From Arthrobacter sp. PAMC 25486 (GTDB taxonomy: Bacteria > Actinomycetota > Actinomycetes > Actinomycetales > Micrococcaceae): 64,000 nt of DNA. Below are positions 1-8,687 of this stretch, in pieces. The first letter of the stretch is position 1, and each line of letters begins with the position of its first letter. The stretch covers positions 4,114,439 to 4,178,438 of the forward strand of contig NZ_CP007595.1 in NCBI RefSeq assembly GCF_000785535.1. Reading direction: 5' to 3'. Position numbers and translations under genes: made by a program. The notes under the pieces were generated by a model. The model was not told where the DNA came from and searched no databases. It saw nothing but the letters and a program-made list of their open reading frames with translations.

Positions 1-1
1 C

Positions 2-130
2 AACGGCTTCTTCTTCGCCGTGAGCCCGGCCATGCAACGGAAAGTGTGGCCGTGGGAGGACTATTCGCTGATTGAATCCCGGGTGCCCACCACCGGACCC
101 GAGAACGACCTGTTCGCTGGCCTACGATAG
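2..130 (+). CDS. mca: Mycothiol S-conjugate amidase Mca, C-terminal fragment
   Basis: Only the last 42 codons lie in the window; the gene begins off the left edge and stops at TAG 128-130. The tail reads WPWEDYSLIESRV and ends near NDLFAGLR. This resembles the C-terminal end of mycothiol S-conjugate amidases, cytoplasmic zinc hydrolases that cleave mycothiol conjugates so the mercapturic acid can be exported. The zinc-binding residues are outside the window, so identification rests on this tail and on the next two genes, which match the order mca / small membrane protein / DUF255 protein known in mycobacteria. The paralogue MshB is a less likely alternative, because MshB lacks this tail. Confidence 0.7.
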   Translation, partial: NGFFFAVSPAMQRKVWPWEDYSLIESRVPTTGPENDLFAGLR

Positions 131-188
131 ATAGTGGACGTTTTCCCGCAAGCACCGAGCTGCGGGGGATGAAAACGAAAGACGAATT

Positions 189-581
189 GTGCTCAAACTG
201 ATTTTGCTGGCCGCCACCGACCCCGCCATTCCTACCCAGCCTGGCCTGCGCCCCGGCCTGACCGAGGACCAGATCACGCCCGGCCTGCTGGGCTTTGTCG
301 TGACCTTCGGCATTGTGCTGGTCATGGTTTTCCTCATCCGTGACATGGTCAAGCGCATCCGCCGCGTCCGCTACCGGGCCCAGATTGAGGAGGGCCAGGC
401 CGGCGGTTCACATGGCCCCAATGCCGAGCACATGGGCATTCCCATGATGAGCGAGCAAGCCATGAGGGAAGCCAGCTACCTGCACGACGCCGGTCCCCAG
501 ACTACCGCTGACCCGACAGCCACCGCTGTGGACACGGAGTCGGACGGCTCCGCGCAGGGTCCCAAGCAGCCCAGGGCATGA
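189..581 (+). CDS. Small single-pass membrane protein downstream of mca
   Basis: This 130-residue protein has one hydrophobic segment at about residues 33-50 (LLGFVVTFGIVLVMVFLI), followed by a strongly basic stretch (KRIRRVRYR), so the hydrophilic tail is probably cytoplasmic. The tail from about residue 70 is rich in Ala, Thr and Pro and looks disordered. The start is GTG 189, with only a weak purine-rich stretch upstream. Its stop overlaps the next gene's start by four bases (ATGA), implying translational coupling. A short protein of unknown function occupies the same slot between mca and the DUF255 gene in mycobacteria. I assign no function. Confidence 0.75.
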   Translation: MLKLILLAATDPAIPTQPGLRPGLTEDQITPGLLGFVVTFGIVLVMVFLIRDMVKRIRRVRYRAQIEEGQAGGSHGPNAEHMGIPMMSEQAMREASYLHDAGPQTTADPTATAVDTESDGSAQGPKQPRA

Positions 582-2710
582 ACAGGCTGGCGGGTGAGCC
601 CAGTGCCTACCTCCGCCAGCATGCAACAAACCCTGTCGATTGGCAGCCCTATGACGGGGCGGCCTTTGCCGACGCCATGGCACGCGATGTTCCCATTTTT
701 CTTTCCGTGGGCTACGCTGCGTGCCATTGGTGTCATGTCATGGCGGGGGAGTCCTTCCAGGATCCCGCCATTGCCGCATACCTGAACGAGCACTTTGTCT
801 CCATCAAGGTGGACCGTGAGGAACGCCCCGACGTGGACGACGCCTACATGGCGGCCACCCAGGCCCTGAGCGGCGAGGGCGGCTGGCCCATGACCGTTTT
901 CCTGACACCCGACGGGAACGCGTTTTACGCCGGCACATATTTTCCGCCCCGCCCCGGCACCGGCCGCCCCTCATTCCGGCAGGTGCTTGAGGCTGTCACC
1001 GAGGCCTGGCGTGAGCGACGGGATCAGGTGCTCCAAACAGCCGCTTCCCTCGCCGAGACGCTGGCACAGCCGCTGTGGCAGGTGCGCACAACGGCGGCCC
1101 AAACAGTGCAGGCACCATCCGCCGTCGAACTTCAGGCAGGGCCGGAAAACAGCTGGACGGAGGCGGCCCGGCTGGCTGTTGCCGCCATGCTGCGGGCCGA
1201 GGATCCCGTGCATGGCGGGTTGGGGCAGGCTCCGAAGTTTCCGCCCACGCCCGGGCTCGAGTTCCTGCTGCGGCACGCCGCCGCCGTCCCGTCGTCAGAG
1301 GCGCGCGGTTTGGCCGGCCGGACGCTGGGCGCCATGGTGCGATCGGCCCTGTTTGACCGGTTGGGTGGCGGATTTGCCCGCTACTCGGTCACGGCGGACT
1401 GGTCCGAGCCGCACTACGAGAAAATGCTGTATGACAACGCCGGGCTGTTGCGCGTGCTGGTGCACTGGATCCGGCTGGCCGGTGAGACCTCCCAGGACAT
1501 GCCCGACGGCGGCACCTCCACCGGCGGTCCCGCGCCGCTGGGTGCCGCCGAGGCAGCGGACGCCGTGGCTGCGACCATCGGCTGGCTCATGGCGGAGATG
1601 CGGTTGCCGGGCGGGGCGTTTGCGTCGTCGCTGGATGCCGACACCGTCATTGACGGCGTGCACCATGAGGGTGCCAGCTACCAGTGGACGGTTGCCGAGC
1701 TGGAAGCCGCTGACCGGGAACTCGCGGCCCAGGTGGCCGGATTCATGGGGATCGGTGCGGGGCAGGCCAGTCCGTTGCATCCGGGCCGGGAACTTTCCGC
1801 GGCAGAACAAGCCCAGTGGGCGCGCATCAAGCCGGCCCTGCTGGCCATGCGGGCCCGCAGAATCATGCCCGCCCGGGACGAGAAGGTCGTGGCGGCCTGG
1901 AACGCCATGCTCATGGCCGCGCTTGCCGAAGCCGCCATGGTGCGCCAGGAGCCGGAGTGGCTGGCGGCCGCCGTCGAACTGGGTGAGTATTTGCGGTCGG
2001 TGCATTGGGACGGGCAGCTGCTGCACCGGGTGTCCCACGCCGGGCAGACACGCGGCATCAAGGGCCTGCTGGAGGATTATGCTGCCAGTGCCAACGGCTA
2101 TTTGAGTCTGTATGCGGCCACGGGGGATGCCCGCTGGTTTGAGTTTGCCGGGGAACTTGTCCGGGCCATCGAGCAGGAGTTCATCGCCGACGGCGTGGTC
2201 CTGAACCGGGGAGTCACGGATGGTTCGGACGGGGCCGTGCCTGGTTCGCGCACCGCCGATCCTTTCGACAATGCAACGGCAAGCGGGGTGGCCATGCTGG
2301 CGGAGGCCTTCATCTCGTGGTCGGCCTACACGGGTTCCGGGCGGCACCGGGCCATGGCGGCGGCCATGCTGGCGAGTGTTCCGGAGCTTGCCCGGCGGGC
2401 GCCGCGCTCGGCCGGCGGGCTGCTCGGTGCTGCGCTGGCACTGGCTGCAGGTCCCCTGGAGATTGCCATTGTTGGGCCAGCTGGTGCGGAGCGGGACGTC
2501 CTGGTGCGTCAGGCGTGGGCCGCGTCGAAACCCGGCCTGGTTGTGGCGGTGTGGGACGGGCTCGGCGCTGCGCCCGTGACGCTGCTTGAAGGACGGTTGC
2601 TGGCCGAACGTTTCGAGGCCGGAACGGAGCCGTTGGCCTACGTCTGCCGGAACATGGTGTGCGCCCGCCCCGTGGCGACCGTGACGGAGTTGCGGCAATT
2701 GTTGCGCTAA
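578..2710 (+). CDS. DUF255 / thioredoxin-domain protein (YyaL/SSP411 family)
   Basis: This is a 710-residue protein with an N-terminal thioredoxin-like domain and a long C-terminal alpha/alpha-barrel resembling N-acylglucosamine 2-epimerases. The redox motif C49-H-W-C52 lies in GYAACHWCHVM, followed by the family-typical KVDREERPDVD and GGWPMTVFLTPDG. A conserved barrel segment includes DPVHGGLGQAPKFP. The length fits the family (about 650-750 residues). The start ATG 578 overlaps the previous stop by four bases, so the gene is probably in one operon with mca. Members are often annotated as thioredoxin-domain or spermatogenesis-associated protein 20-like; the bacterial substrate is not known to me. 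Confidence 0.9.
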   Translation: MNRLAGEPSAYLRQHATNPVDWQPYDGAAFADAMARDVPIFLSVGYAACHWCHVMAGESFQDPAIAAYLNEHFVSIKVDREERPDVDDAYMAATQALSGEGGWPMTVFLTPDGNAFYAGTYFPPRPGTGRPSFRQVLEAVTEAWRERRDQVLQTAASLAETLAQPLWQVRTTAAQTVQAPSAVELQAGPENSWTEAARLAVAAMLRAEDPVHGGLGQAPKFPPTPGLEFLLRHAAAVPSSEARGLAGRTLGAMVRSALFDRLGGGFARYSVTADWSEPHYEKMLYDNAGLLRVLVHWIRLAGETSQDMPDGGTSTGGPAPLGAAEAADAVAATIGWLMAEMRLPGGAFASSLDADTVIDGVHHEGASYQWTVAELEAADRELAAQVAGFMGIGAGQASPLHPGRELSAAEQAQWARIKPALLAMRARRIMPARDEKVVAAWNAMLMAALAEAAMVRQEPEWLAAAVELGEYLRSVHWDGQLLHRVSHAGQTRGIKGLLEDYAASANGYLSLYAATGDARWFEFAGELVRAIEQEFIADGVVLNRGVTDGSDGAVPGSRTADPFDNATASGVAMLAEAFISWSAYTGSGRHRAMAAAMLASVPELARRAPRSAGGLLGAALALAAGPLEIAIVGPAGAERDVLVRQAWAASKPGLVVAVWDGLGAAPVTLLEGRLLAERFEAGTEPLAYVCRNMVCARPVATVTELRQLLR

Positions 2711-2812
2711 TTGTGTTGCTGCTTACCCTCCGCGACGGTGTTTATCGACTAGATTGATCAGATGCACTTCTCCGTCCGGGGACTTGTGGGGAAAATCCGG
2801 AAGGAATCAAGC

Positions 2813-3880
2813 ATGCGAGTTTTGCGCCGAATTGTTTTTCCAATTTTGTGGTTGTTGCTCTTCAGCATCATCGCCGCAGCACTGGTCAAACTGGCCTTCT
2901 TTGACGGGCTGAAAGACCAGGGCGAACATATGGTTCCCGGAGCCAGCATCCAGGTGCCCGTCATTGAAACCGCCCGCGGCACCGTGACGAACACGGTGGA
3001 GCTGACCGGGGCCGTACAGAGCGACGCCGCCGTGCCGGTCCGGTCGACGGCAGCCGGGAAAGTAGTGTACTTCTTCGTGGAAGAGGGCGCCCAGGTTGCC
3101 TCCGGTGACAGGCTGTTCCAGGTCCGCGCCGAAGTTGCCCCTGAACCCACGGCCTTTGTGCCGGAGCCTGACTCCGAAGACGGCAAGGATGCACCGACCG
3201 CGCAGTCCGCACCCCCTGCCCCGGTCTACAGCTACACCGATGTACTCGCCCCGGCCGCCGGCACACTCGGCACCTTGACGGTGCTGCTGGATCAGGAAGT
3301 CAGCGTCGGCGAGAACGCCGGAACCGTCGCCCCGGGCAGCTTTTCCATCACGGGATCCCTGACCACGGCGCAGCAGTTCCGCCTGCTGGGCAAGCCCGCC
3401 ACGGCCACGGGAACCGTCACGAACGGCCCGGCACCGTTCGCCTGCCAAAACGTACAGCTCAGCAACAAGGAAACAACCGCCGACAGCGGGCGGAATTCCG
3501 ATCCCGGCATGGGCGCCGTGGCTCCGGTGGCGCAGGGCGAAGGATCCGGCCAGGTCAGCTGCGCCGTGCCAGCGGATGTAACCGTCTTTCCAGGACTCGG
3601 TGCCACGATCACACTGGTCGCGGGGGAGTCGCAGAATGTGCTGACCCTGCCGCTGACGGCCGTGAAGGGCAGCGTCCAGAACGGCCTCGTGTGGATCCCC
3701 GCGGCCGATGGCAGCGGAACGTCCGAGGAACGCAAGGTGGTCCTTGGCCTGAACGACGGCGAGCAGGTTGAGATTGTCGAGGGCCTGGCCGAAGGTGAAC
3801 CGGTGCTCGAATTCGTCCCTGGCGTGGATGCCGTGCTGCCTGACGGGCAGATGGCCGGCTTCGGCATGATGGGCGGATAG
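2813..3880 (+). CDS. MacA-like periplasmic-adaptor-type membrane fusion protein
   Basis: This gene encodes a 355-residue secreted or membrane-anchored adaptor of the HlyD/MacA type. It has an N-terminal transmembrane anchor (about residues 7-25), then a barrel-like region (VELTGAVQSDAAVPV, GKVVYFFVEEGAQVASGDRLF) typical of biotinyl-lipoyl-like hairpin domains, and a C-terminal section (LPLTAVKGSVQNGLVWI) typical of adaptor beta-barrels. ATG 2813 is chosen because AAGGA sits seven bases upstream; an in-frame ATG at 2762 lacks such a site. The gene is followed two bases later by an ABC ATPase and then an FtsX permease, forming a MacAB-type export operon. Substrate unknown; peptides, lipids or drugs are possible. 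Confidence 0.85.
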   Translation: MRVLRRIVFPILWLLLFSIIAAALVKLAFFDGLKDQGEHMVPGASIQVPVIETARGTVTNTVELTGAVQSDAAVPVRSTAAGKVVYFFVEEGAQVASGDRLFQVRAEVAPEPTAFVPEPDSEDGKDAPTAQSAPPAPVYSYTDVLAPAAGTLGTLTVLLDQEVSVGENAGTVAPGSFSITGSLTTAQQFRLLGKPATATGTVTNGPAPFACQNVQLSNKETTADSGRNSDPGMGAVAPVAQGEGSGQVSCAVPADVTVFPGLGATITLVAGESQNVLTLPLTAVKGSVQNGLVWIPAADGSGTSEERKVVLGLNDGEQVEIVEGLAEGEPVLEFVPGVDAVLPDGQMAGFGMMGG

Positions 3881-3882
3881 CC

Positions 3883-4680
3883 ATGACTGGCATATTTCCT
3901 GAAGACAGGGAGGGCGCGGCAGCCGCACAGCGGACCCACGACTCCGACGGCGCAAACCCACCCCTGGTTGACCTGAACAACGTCACCCGGACAGTTCTCC
4001 TGCCCGATGATGAGGAACTGCACATCCTGCGCGGCATCGACCTGCAGATCCGGGTGGGCGACCACACAGCAATCGTGGGCCGCTCCGGCTGCGGCAAGTC
4101 AACGCTGTTGAACATCCTGGGCCTGCTGGATTCCCCCAGCACCGGAACCATGCACTTTGAGGGAACACCCGTGACGAAGCTGCGTAACAACGCGCGCGCC
4201 AAGCTGCGCGGGGCCAGCATCGGCTTCGTGTTCCAGCAATTCAACCTCCTCCCGGGCCGCACCGCCCTGGAAAACGTCATGACACCGCTCATGTACGGCA
4301 GCGGGAAGGAGTTTTGGCGCCGCAACACGATCGCCATGGACATGCTTGACCGGGTGGGACTTGCCGCCCGCGCCGCCACGCAGCCGCACATGCTCTCCGG
4401 CGGCGAGCAGCAGCGCGTGGCCATTGCCCGCGCCCTCGTGCGGCGGCCGCGGCTGATCCTCGCCGATGAGCCCACCGGTGCCCTGGACGTGGAAACCGGG
4501 CAGGCCGTCATGGACCTGCTGGACACCATTGCCACTGAATCCGGCGCGGCCCTGGTGACCATCACGCACGACCACAATGTTGCAGCGCGTGCCCGCACCC
4601 GCTACCGGCTGGACGCGGGTGTGCTCACGGCCACCGACGGCGCCCTGGCCGATCCGATGCTGGCGGGGGTGGGCGCATGA
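3883..4680 (+). CDS. MacB/LolD-type ABC transporter ATP-binding protein
   Basis: This 265-residue cytoplasmic ATPase shows a complete nucleotide-binding domain. Walker A is GRSGCGKST (about residues 66-74), the Q-loop is FVFQQFNLL, the ABC signature is LSGGEQQR (about 171-178), and Walker B is LILADEPTGALD (about 191-202), followed by an H-loop in TITHDHN. About 25 extra N-terminal residues precede the usual domain start. The gene lies two bases after the adaptor gene, and its stop overlaps the permease start by four bases (ATGA), so the three should form one transporter. The sequence belongs to the lipoprotein/macrolide export group rather than to importers. Confidence 0.93.
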   Translation: MTGIFPEDREGAAAAQRTHDSDGANPPLVDLNNVTRTVLLPDDEELHILRGIDLQIRVGDHTAIVGRSGCGKSTLLNILGLLDSPSTGTMHFEGTPVTKLRNNARAKLRGASIGFVFQQFNLLPGRTALENVMTPLMYGSGKEFWRRNTIAMDMLDRVGLAARAATQPHMLSGGEQQRVAIARALVRRPRLILADEPTGALDVETGQAVMDLLDTIATESGAALVTITHDHNVAARARTRYRLDAGVLTATDGALADPMLAGVGA

Positions 4681-5888
4681 CGGCGTTCATCTCCACCATG
4701 GTGGAGGCGTGGTCAGAGCTGCGCATCCACAAGACCCGTGTGCTGCTGGCCCTCGTGGGCGTCGCCCTTTCGGTGGCCGTCCTGACCACGGTGGTGGGCG
4801 TGGGGAATCTTGCCCGGGAAGGCATGCGCCTGGACTCCGAGCGCAACGGCGGACGCGAGGCCACCCTGTCCGTGTCCATCTACCCCGGCGGCGACGGCAG
4901 TCAGGCCGTGGACCAGGCCGAGACCTCCAAAATCCTCGACGCCACCATCGAACGGTTTGGCTTCACCCACGCCTCTCAGTACAAACAGGCGCAGGGGCGC
5001 TTCCAGTTCCCCGACGGAGTTCAGACCGTTGAGTTGGCGGTGGTGGACCCGTCCTACGGTGACATCACCCGGGTCGACGTCTCCCAAGGCGGCTGGTTTG
5101 CAGCGGACGACGCCGACCGGCTGGCTCCCGCCGTCGTCGTCAATGAAGCATTTTATGCGGCCGCGGGACGGCCCGACCTCACCACCAACCCGCAGCTCAC
5201 CGTTTTGGGTGCCAACAGGACCACCGCGGTCATGATCGGGGTTATGCCCAACCGGTACCCCGAAGAGATGGCGCGGGCGTACATGCTGACCGAGTCGGCG
5301 GCAGCCGTCGGCATCAGCGACGATCCTTGGGGTGGCGGCATGGGCCAAGAACTGCGGATTTGGGTTCCCGCCGGGACCGCGGATGAGCTGATGCAGGTGC
5401 TCAATACCGACCTTGCCCAACAGCTGCCCGAATCGTCCGTCAGTGTTTACCGCAGCGACTACGCGGCCTACGGCGACCCGTTCGCCATGATCCAGCTAAT
5501 GGTGGGCGGCATTGCGGCCCTGATCCTGCTGCTGGGTGCGGTGGGGCTGTTGAACATCTCCATGGTCACGGTGAAGTACAGGGTGCGTGAGATCGGCATC
5601 AGACGCAGTTTTGGTGCCACCTCGGGACGCATCTTCACCGGCGTCATGATGGAGTCCGTCGTCGCCACCACGGTTGCGGGTGCGCTCGGCGTCATGCTGG
5701 CCGTGGCCGTCGTGAAGAACCCCTGGGTGGAATCCAAGGTGGCGCCGGGGCTGGACATCTACCCGGCATTCCCTGTGGAGGCCGCGCTGCTCGGCCTCGG
5801 CGCGGCCGTGCTGGTGGGTGCCCTCGCGGGCGCCATTCCGGCGCTCGTGGCCATCCGTGTCAAGGTCATCGACGCCATCCGCTTCTAG
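4677..5888 (+). CDS. MacB/FtsX-type ABC transporter permease
   Basis: This 403-residue permease has the four-helix FtsX/MacB layout. One N-terminal helix lies at about residues 19-41 (TRVLLALVGVALSVAVLTTVV). A large extracytoplasmic domain runs to about residue 270, and three C-terminal helices follow (MIQLMVGGIAALILLLGAVGL, then VVATTVAGALGVMLAVAVV, then LLGLGAAVLVGALAGAIPAL). The FtsX-like RVREIGIRRSFGAT motif follows the second helix. It completes the transporter encoded by the two upstream genes and overlaps the ATPase gene by four bases. Mechanotransmission rather than true transport is possible for this class. Confidence 0.9.
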   Translation: MTAFISTMVEAWSELRIHKTRVLLALVGVALSVAVLTTVVGVGNLAREGMRLDSERNGGREATLSVSIYPGGDGSQAVDQAETSKILDATIERFGFTHASQYKQAQGRFQFPDGVQTVELAVVDPSYGDITRVDVSQGGWFAADDADRLAPAVVVNEAFYAAAGRPDLTTNPQLTVLGANRTTAVMIGVMPNRYPEEMARAYMLTESAAAVGISDDPWGGGMGQELRIWVPAGTADELMQVLNTDLAQQLPESSVSVYRSDYAAYGDPFAMIQLMVGGIAALILLLGAVGLLNISMVTVKYRVREIGIRRSFGATSGRIFTGVMMESVVATTVAGALGVMLAVAVVKNPWVESKVAPGLDIYPAFPVEAALLGLGAAVLVGALAGAIPALVAIRVKVIDAIRF

Positions 5889-5926
5889 CCCCTGCGTCAA
5901 ACTCCGCGTTCAAACCCCAACCTTCA

Positions 5927-6060
5927 AACGCTCCTGCAGATAACGGCGTGTTTTTCAAGACGCTCCTGCAGATAACGGGGTATTTTTCAGGACGCTCCTG
6001 CAGATAACGGGGTATTTTGGCGGACGCTCCTGCAGATCCCGGTGCGTTTTGGCGGACGCC
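5927..6060. repeat. Four tandem 32-bp repeats
   Basis: Four head-to-tail copies begin at 5927, 5959, 5991 and 6023, and a fifth starts at 6055 but breaks off after GACGC. Each copy begins (G/A)ACGCTCCTGCAGAT, followed by a variable middle (AACGGSGTRTTTTT in the first three, CCCGGTGCGTTTT in the fourth). The array fills the gap between the export permease and the convergent acetyltransferase gene. Each copy contains the PstI-type palindrome CTGCAG, as do the dispersed palindromes elsewhere in the window. There are no unique spacers, so it is not a CRISPR array. Confidence 0.9.
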
Positions 6061-6102
6061 ACCAGGCGTGTGACAGCGCCTGGTGGCGAGCTATCGCTGC
6101 TG

Positions 6103-6708
6103 TCAGGGCGTTCGGTGGTTTCCTCTGCGGGCCGGCCAAGGCAACGGCGATCCCAATACGCGCACGGTGGTTGAGCCGTCACGTGGTTCCACCGTGCCGA
6201 GTTCTTGGAAGTCCCACTTGCGGTACATTGCGTAAGCTGCGTCGGCTTGGCCGTAGACGCCCAAGACCGCGTGCGTTTCAGGGCGGTCGGCCAGCAGCCT
6301 GCGCATGCATTCCTTGGCGATGCCTCGGCCGCGATGCTCCGCCGACACAGCAAGTTCTTGAATGACCACCAGATTTTCCGGCGGAGTGGACATGGCTCGG
6401 ACGTCACGGCCGGGCCCAGTTGTTTCCCACAGAATCTTTTGCCATGGCTGGTCGTCAACAATTCCATGGGACAGGGCGATACCCGCCACCACTCCGGCCA
6501 TGTAGGCAACCACAAGCCTTCCGCCCCGCTGCGCCAGTTGTTCAGGGCCCCAACTGGCAATGGTGTCCAGCTCGGCCGGATCCTCTAAGTAGGGGGCAGC
6601 AGAGAACGCAGCAGTGAAAACAGTTCTCACATCAGCCCAAACTTCGGACGGCGCAGCGCCCTCGTAGATTTTGAATTGAGGTGCTGCGGGAGGAGTGGTT
6701 TGGGGCAT
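6103..6708 (-). CDS. GNAT family N-acetyltransferase
   Basis: This gene encodes a predicted cytoplasmic acetyl-CoA-dependent N-acyltransferase of about 201 residues. The acetyl-CoA-binding motif A is visible as VIQELAVSAEHRGRGIAKEC (beta4 followed by the R/Q-x-x-G-x-G/A loop), and the C-terminal part contains the family-like GQADAAYAMYRKWDF. ATG 6708 is used; an in-frame GTG at 6789 would add 27 low-complexity residues, and neither start has a convincing ribosome binding site. It stands alone and converges with the ABC operon across the 32-bp repeat array. The substrate cannot be inferred. Confidence 0.8.
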   Translation of the reverse strand: MPQTTPPAAPQFKIYEGAAPSEVWADVRTVFTAAFSAAPYLEDPAELDTIASWGPEQLAQRGGRLVVAYMAGVVAGIALSHGIVDDQPWQKILWETTGPGRDVRAMSTPPENLVVIQELAVSAEHRGRGIAKECMRRLLADRPETHAVLGVYGQADAAYAMYRKWDFQELGTVEPRDGSTTVRVLGSPLPWPARRGNHRTP

Positions 6709-6913
6709 CTGATGAGACCACGGCGGCTGTGCCGCCTGCCCAAGTGTTACGTGAACGTTGGGCTTCTGTTGTGTTCCTCTGCCCACCAAAGCTCTCTGGA
6801 GCCGCAGCTTGCAGGCCTAAAATAGCTGCACCGTAAGGCTCCAGGCAGCGCTCGATGAAGACACCCGGAGCGGGACAGTCTCAGGGCCCGAGTCGCCGCA
6901 ACTGATTTGCACC

Positions 6914-6964
6914 GGCGCACGGTTTGGCCTCAACCGTGCGCCGCTCCATGAGTGGCGCACGGTT
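6914..6964. terminator. Hairpin with 11-bp arms plus a third copy of one arm
   Basis: GGCGCACGGTT at 6914-6924 pairs perfectly with AACCGTGCGCC at 6932-6942 across a seven-base loop, and the same 11-mer recurs at 6954-6964. It lies downstream of the leftward hemolysin III gene, so it may end that transcript, but there is no T-run. The rest of the 388-base gap (6709-7096) holds only the 8-bp tandem repeat below and no supportable gene. Confidence 0.5.
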
Positions 6965-6995
6965 GACAGCAACCCGTCCGCAGGCCCAAAGTTTG

Positions 6996-7067
6996 GACAG
7001 CCAGACAGCCAGACAGCCAGACAGCCAGACAGCCAGACAGCTGGACAGCCAGGCAGCCAGACAGCCA
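6996..7067. repeat. 8-bp microsatellite, nine units of GACAGCCA
   Basis: Nine consecutive 8-bp units occupy 6996-7067. Seven are identical (GACAGCCA) and two differ (GACAGCTG at 7036, GGCAGCCA at 7052). The array ends about 30 bases past the stop codon of the leftward hemolysin III gene, inside the likely 3' untranslated region. Such tracts change length by slippage. It is not in a reading frame I can support. Confidence 0.95.
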
Positions 7068-7096
7068 GCGGTCCAGCCCAATAGTTAGCCAGTCAG

Positions 7097-7738
7097 TCAG
7101 CCGAAGACGACGAGCACGATCGCCAGGAAGTGCGTGGCGAAGGCGGCCACGGTCAGTGCATGGAACATCTCGTGGAAGCCAAAGTGGCGGTGGCTGAAGT
7201 TGGGCTTCTTGATTCCGTAGATGACGGCTCCGGCAATGTACAAGGCGCCGCCCAGACAGATCAGGACGGTGGGGAGAGCGCCGGCCGCCCAGAACTGCGG
7301 CAGGAAGAACAACGCCGTGATGCCCAACAGGACGTAGATCGGCACGTACAGCCAGCGTGGGGCGCCCACCCACACCACGCGGAAGATGACCCCGGCGATG
7401 GCGCCGGACCAGATCATCCACAGCAGCAAGGTAGCCGTGGGCCGGGGAAGCATCAGGTAGGAGAGCGGCGTGTAAGAGCCGGCAATGACCATCATGATGT
7501 TGCTGTGGTCCAGGCGCTTGAGCGTGGCCTTGGCAGTGGGTGACCAGTTCCCACGGTGATAAAGCGCACTTGTGCCAAAAAGCAAGACACCGGTAATGGC
7601 GTAGATGGCGCAGCTGACTTTGGCACCCGTACTGGGGGCAAATGCCACCAGGAGGGTGCCCGCAATGAGCACCAGGGGTGCTGTGCCTGCGTGCAGCCAG
7701 CCGCGCCATGTCGGCTTGAGTTCAAGGGGGCTGGTCAT
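7097..7738 (-). CDS. Hemolysin III / TrhA (PAQR-family) membrane protein
   Basis: This is a 213-residue seven-helix integral membrane protein of the progestin/adipoQ-receptor-like (hemolysin III, TrhA/YqfA) family. The conserved signatures are SALYHRGNW, LDHSNIMMVIAGSYTPL and the C-terminal HRHFGFHEMFHALTV, which carries the histidines thought to bind a metal. Despite the name, most bacterial members are not proven hemolysins and are linked to membrane homeostasis. It is transcribed divergently from the cis-prenyltransferase gene (154-base gap), an arrangement that I recall as Rv1085c/Rv1086 in M. tuberculosis. Confidence 0.92.
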   Translation of the reverse strand: MTSPLELKPTWRGWLHAGTAPLVLIAGTLLVAFAPSTGAKVSCAIYAITGVLLFGTSALYHRGNWSPTAKATLKRLDHSNIMMVIAGSYTPLSYLMLPRPTATLLLWMIWSGAIAGVIFRVVWVGAPRWLYVPIYVLLGITALFFLPQFWAAGALPTVLICLGGALYIAGAVIYGIKKPNFSHRHFGFHEMFHALTVAAFATHFLAIVLVVFG

Positions 7739-7892
7739 GGTGAAAGCCTAGCGCAACCGTAAATAAGTTACTTTCAGGTAGCAAGGTGCCGGGATCAGCC
7801 TGATAAGAATTCCCTGCCCGTGCGGGTACTCTTGAGCTAGCAACATTCGTACGGCCGCAGGGCCATTATTCGCAAAGGTCCGGTGCACTTAT

Positions 7893-8675
7893 ATGCGGTT
7901 GTCCACCGCCTCCGTGCGGATGCCAAAGCTGTTGTACAACTTCTATGAACGCCGCCTGGCCAGATCCCTTGACCTGTCCAGCGTCCCCGCCCACATCGGG
8001 GTCATGGTTGACGGCAACCGACGCTGGGCCAAACAGTTCAACGCCCCCACAAGCCAGGGACACCAGGCCGGGGCCGACAAAATCTTGGAGTTTCTGGGCT
8101 GGTGCCAGGACTTGGGCATCAAGGTTGTCACGTTGTACATGCTCTCCACCGACAACATGAGCCGCTCGGCCGAAGAACTTGACGAGCTCATGGGCATCAT
8201 CGCCAACACCCTTGATTTGCTCGACGCCGACACAGACATCAGCGTCCACGCCATGGGCGCCCCGGAGCTGCTCCCGGACTATCTGGCTGCACGGCTGTCA
8301 TCGCTGACAGCCCGCGTCCCGGCCAAGGAGCGCATCCACGTCAACATGGCGATCGGCTATGGCGGCCGGCGTGAAATTGTCGACGCCGTCCGCGAACTCC
8401 TGCATGACGCGGACTCCGCGGGGCGCACCATGGCAGACGTTGCCGACAGCCTTACCGTCGATGACATCTCCAAGTTCCTGTACACGCGCGGCCAGCCAGA
8501 TCCGGACCTGGTAATCCGCACCTCCGGGGAACAGCGCCTCTCGGGATTCTTGATGTGGCAAAGCGCCTACAGTGAGTTTTACTTTTGTGAGGCCCTCTGG
8601 CCGGCCTTCCGAAAAATCGACTTCCTCCGGGCCCTGCGCGACTACGCCGGGCGCAGCCGCCGCTTCGGTAGCTAG
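7893..8675 (+). CDS. uppS: Cis-prenyltransferase (isoprenyl diphosphate synthase, UppS family)
   Basis: This 260-residue cytoplasmic or membrane-associated enzyme condenses isopentenyl diphosphate onto an allylic primer in cis configuration to make polyprenyl carriers for wall synthesis. The catalytic motif HIGVMVDGNRRWAKQ is near residues 29-43, and the C-terminal DLVIRTSGEQRLSGFLMWQS and SEFYFCEALWP are diagnostic. Actinobacteria often carry two paralogues, one making short Z-farnesyl-type products and one making decaprenyl diphosphate; synteny with mycobacterial Rv1086 favours the short-chain type. AAAGG lies 13 bases before ATG 7893; ATG 7920 is an alternative start. Confidence 0.92.
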   Translation: MRLSTASVRMPKLLYNFYERRLARSLDLSSVPAHIGVMVDGNRRWAKQFNAPTSQGHQAGADKILEFLGWCQDLGIKVVTLYMLSTDNMSRSAEELDELMGIIANTLDLLDADTDISVHAMGAPELLPDYLAARLSSLTARVPAKERIHVNMAIGYGGRREIVDAVRELLHDADSAGRTMADVADSLTVDDISKFLYTRGQPDPDLVIRTSGEQRLSGFLMWQSAYSEFYFCEALWPAFRKIDFLRALRDYAGRSRRFGS

Positions 8676-8687
8676 GCCCACGCCGCA

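Noticed and set aside
987-2105. Long open frame overlapping the DUF255 gene
   Set aside because: It is very Arg/Pro/Cys-rich, has no recognisable motif, and lies fully inside a well-supported gene in another frame.
5927-7067. Possible CRISPR array at the 32-bp repeats and the 8-bp repeats
   Set aside because: The repeats are contiguous, with no unique spacers, and no cas gene is in the window.
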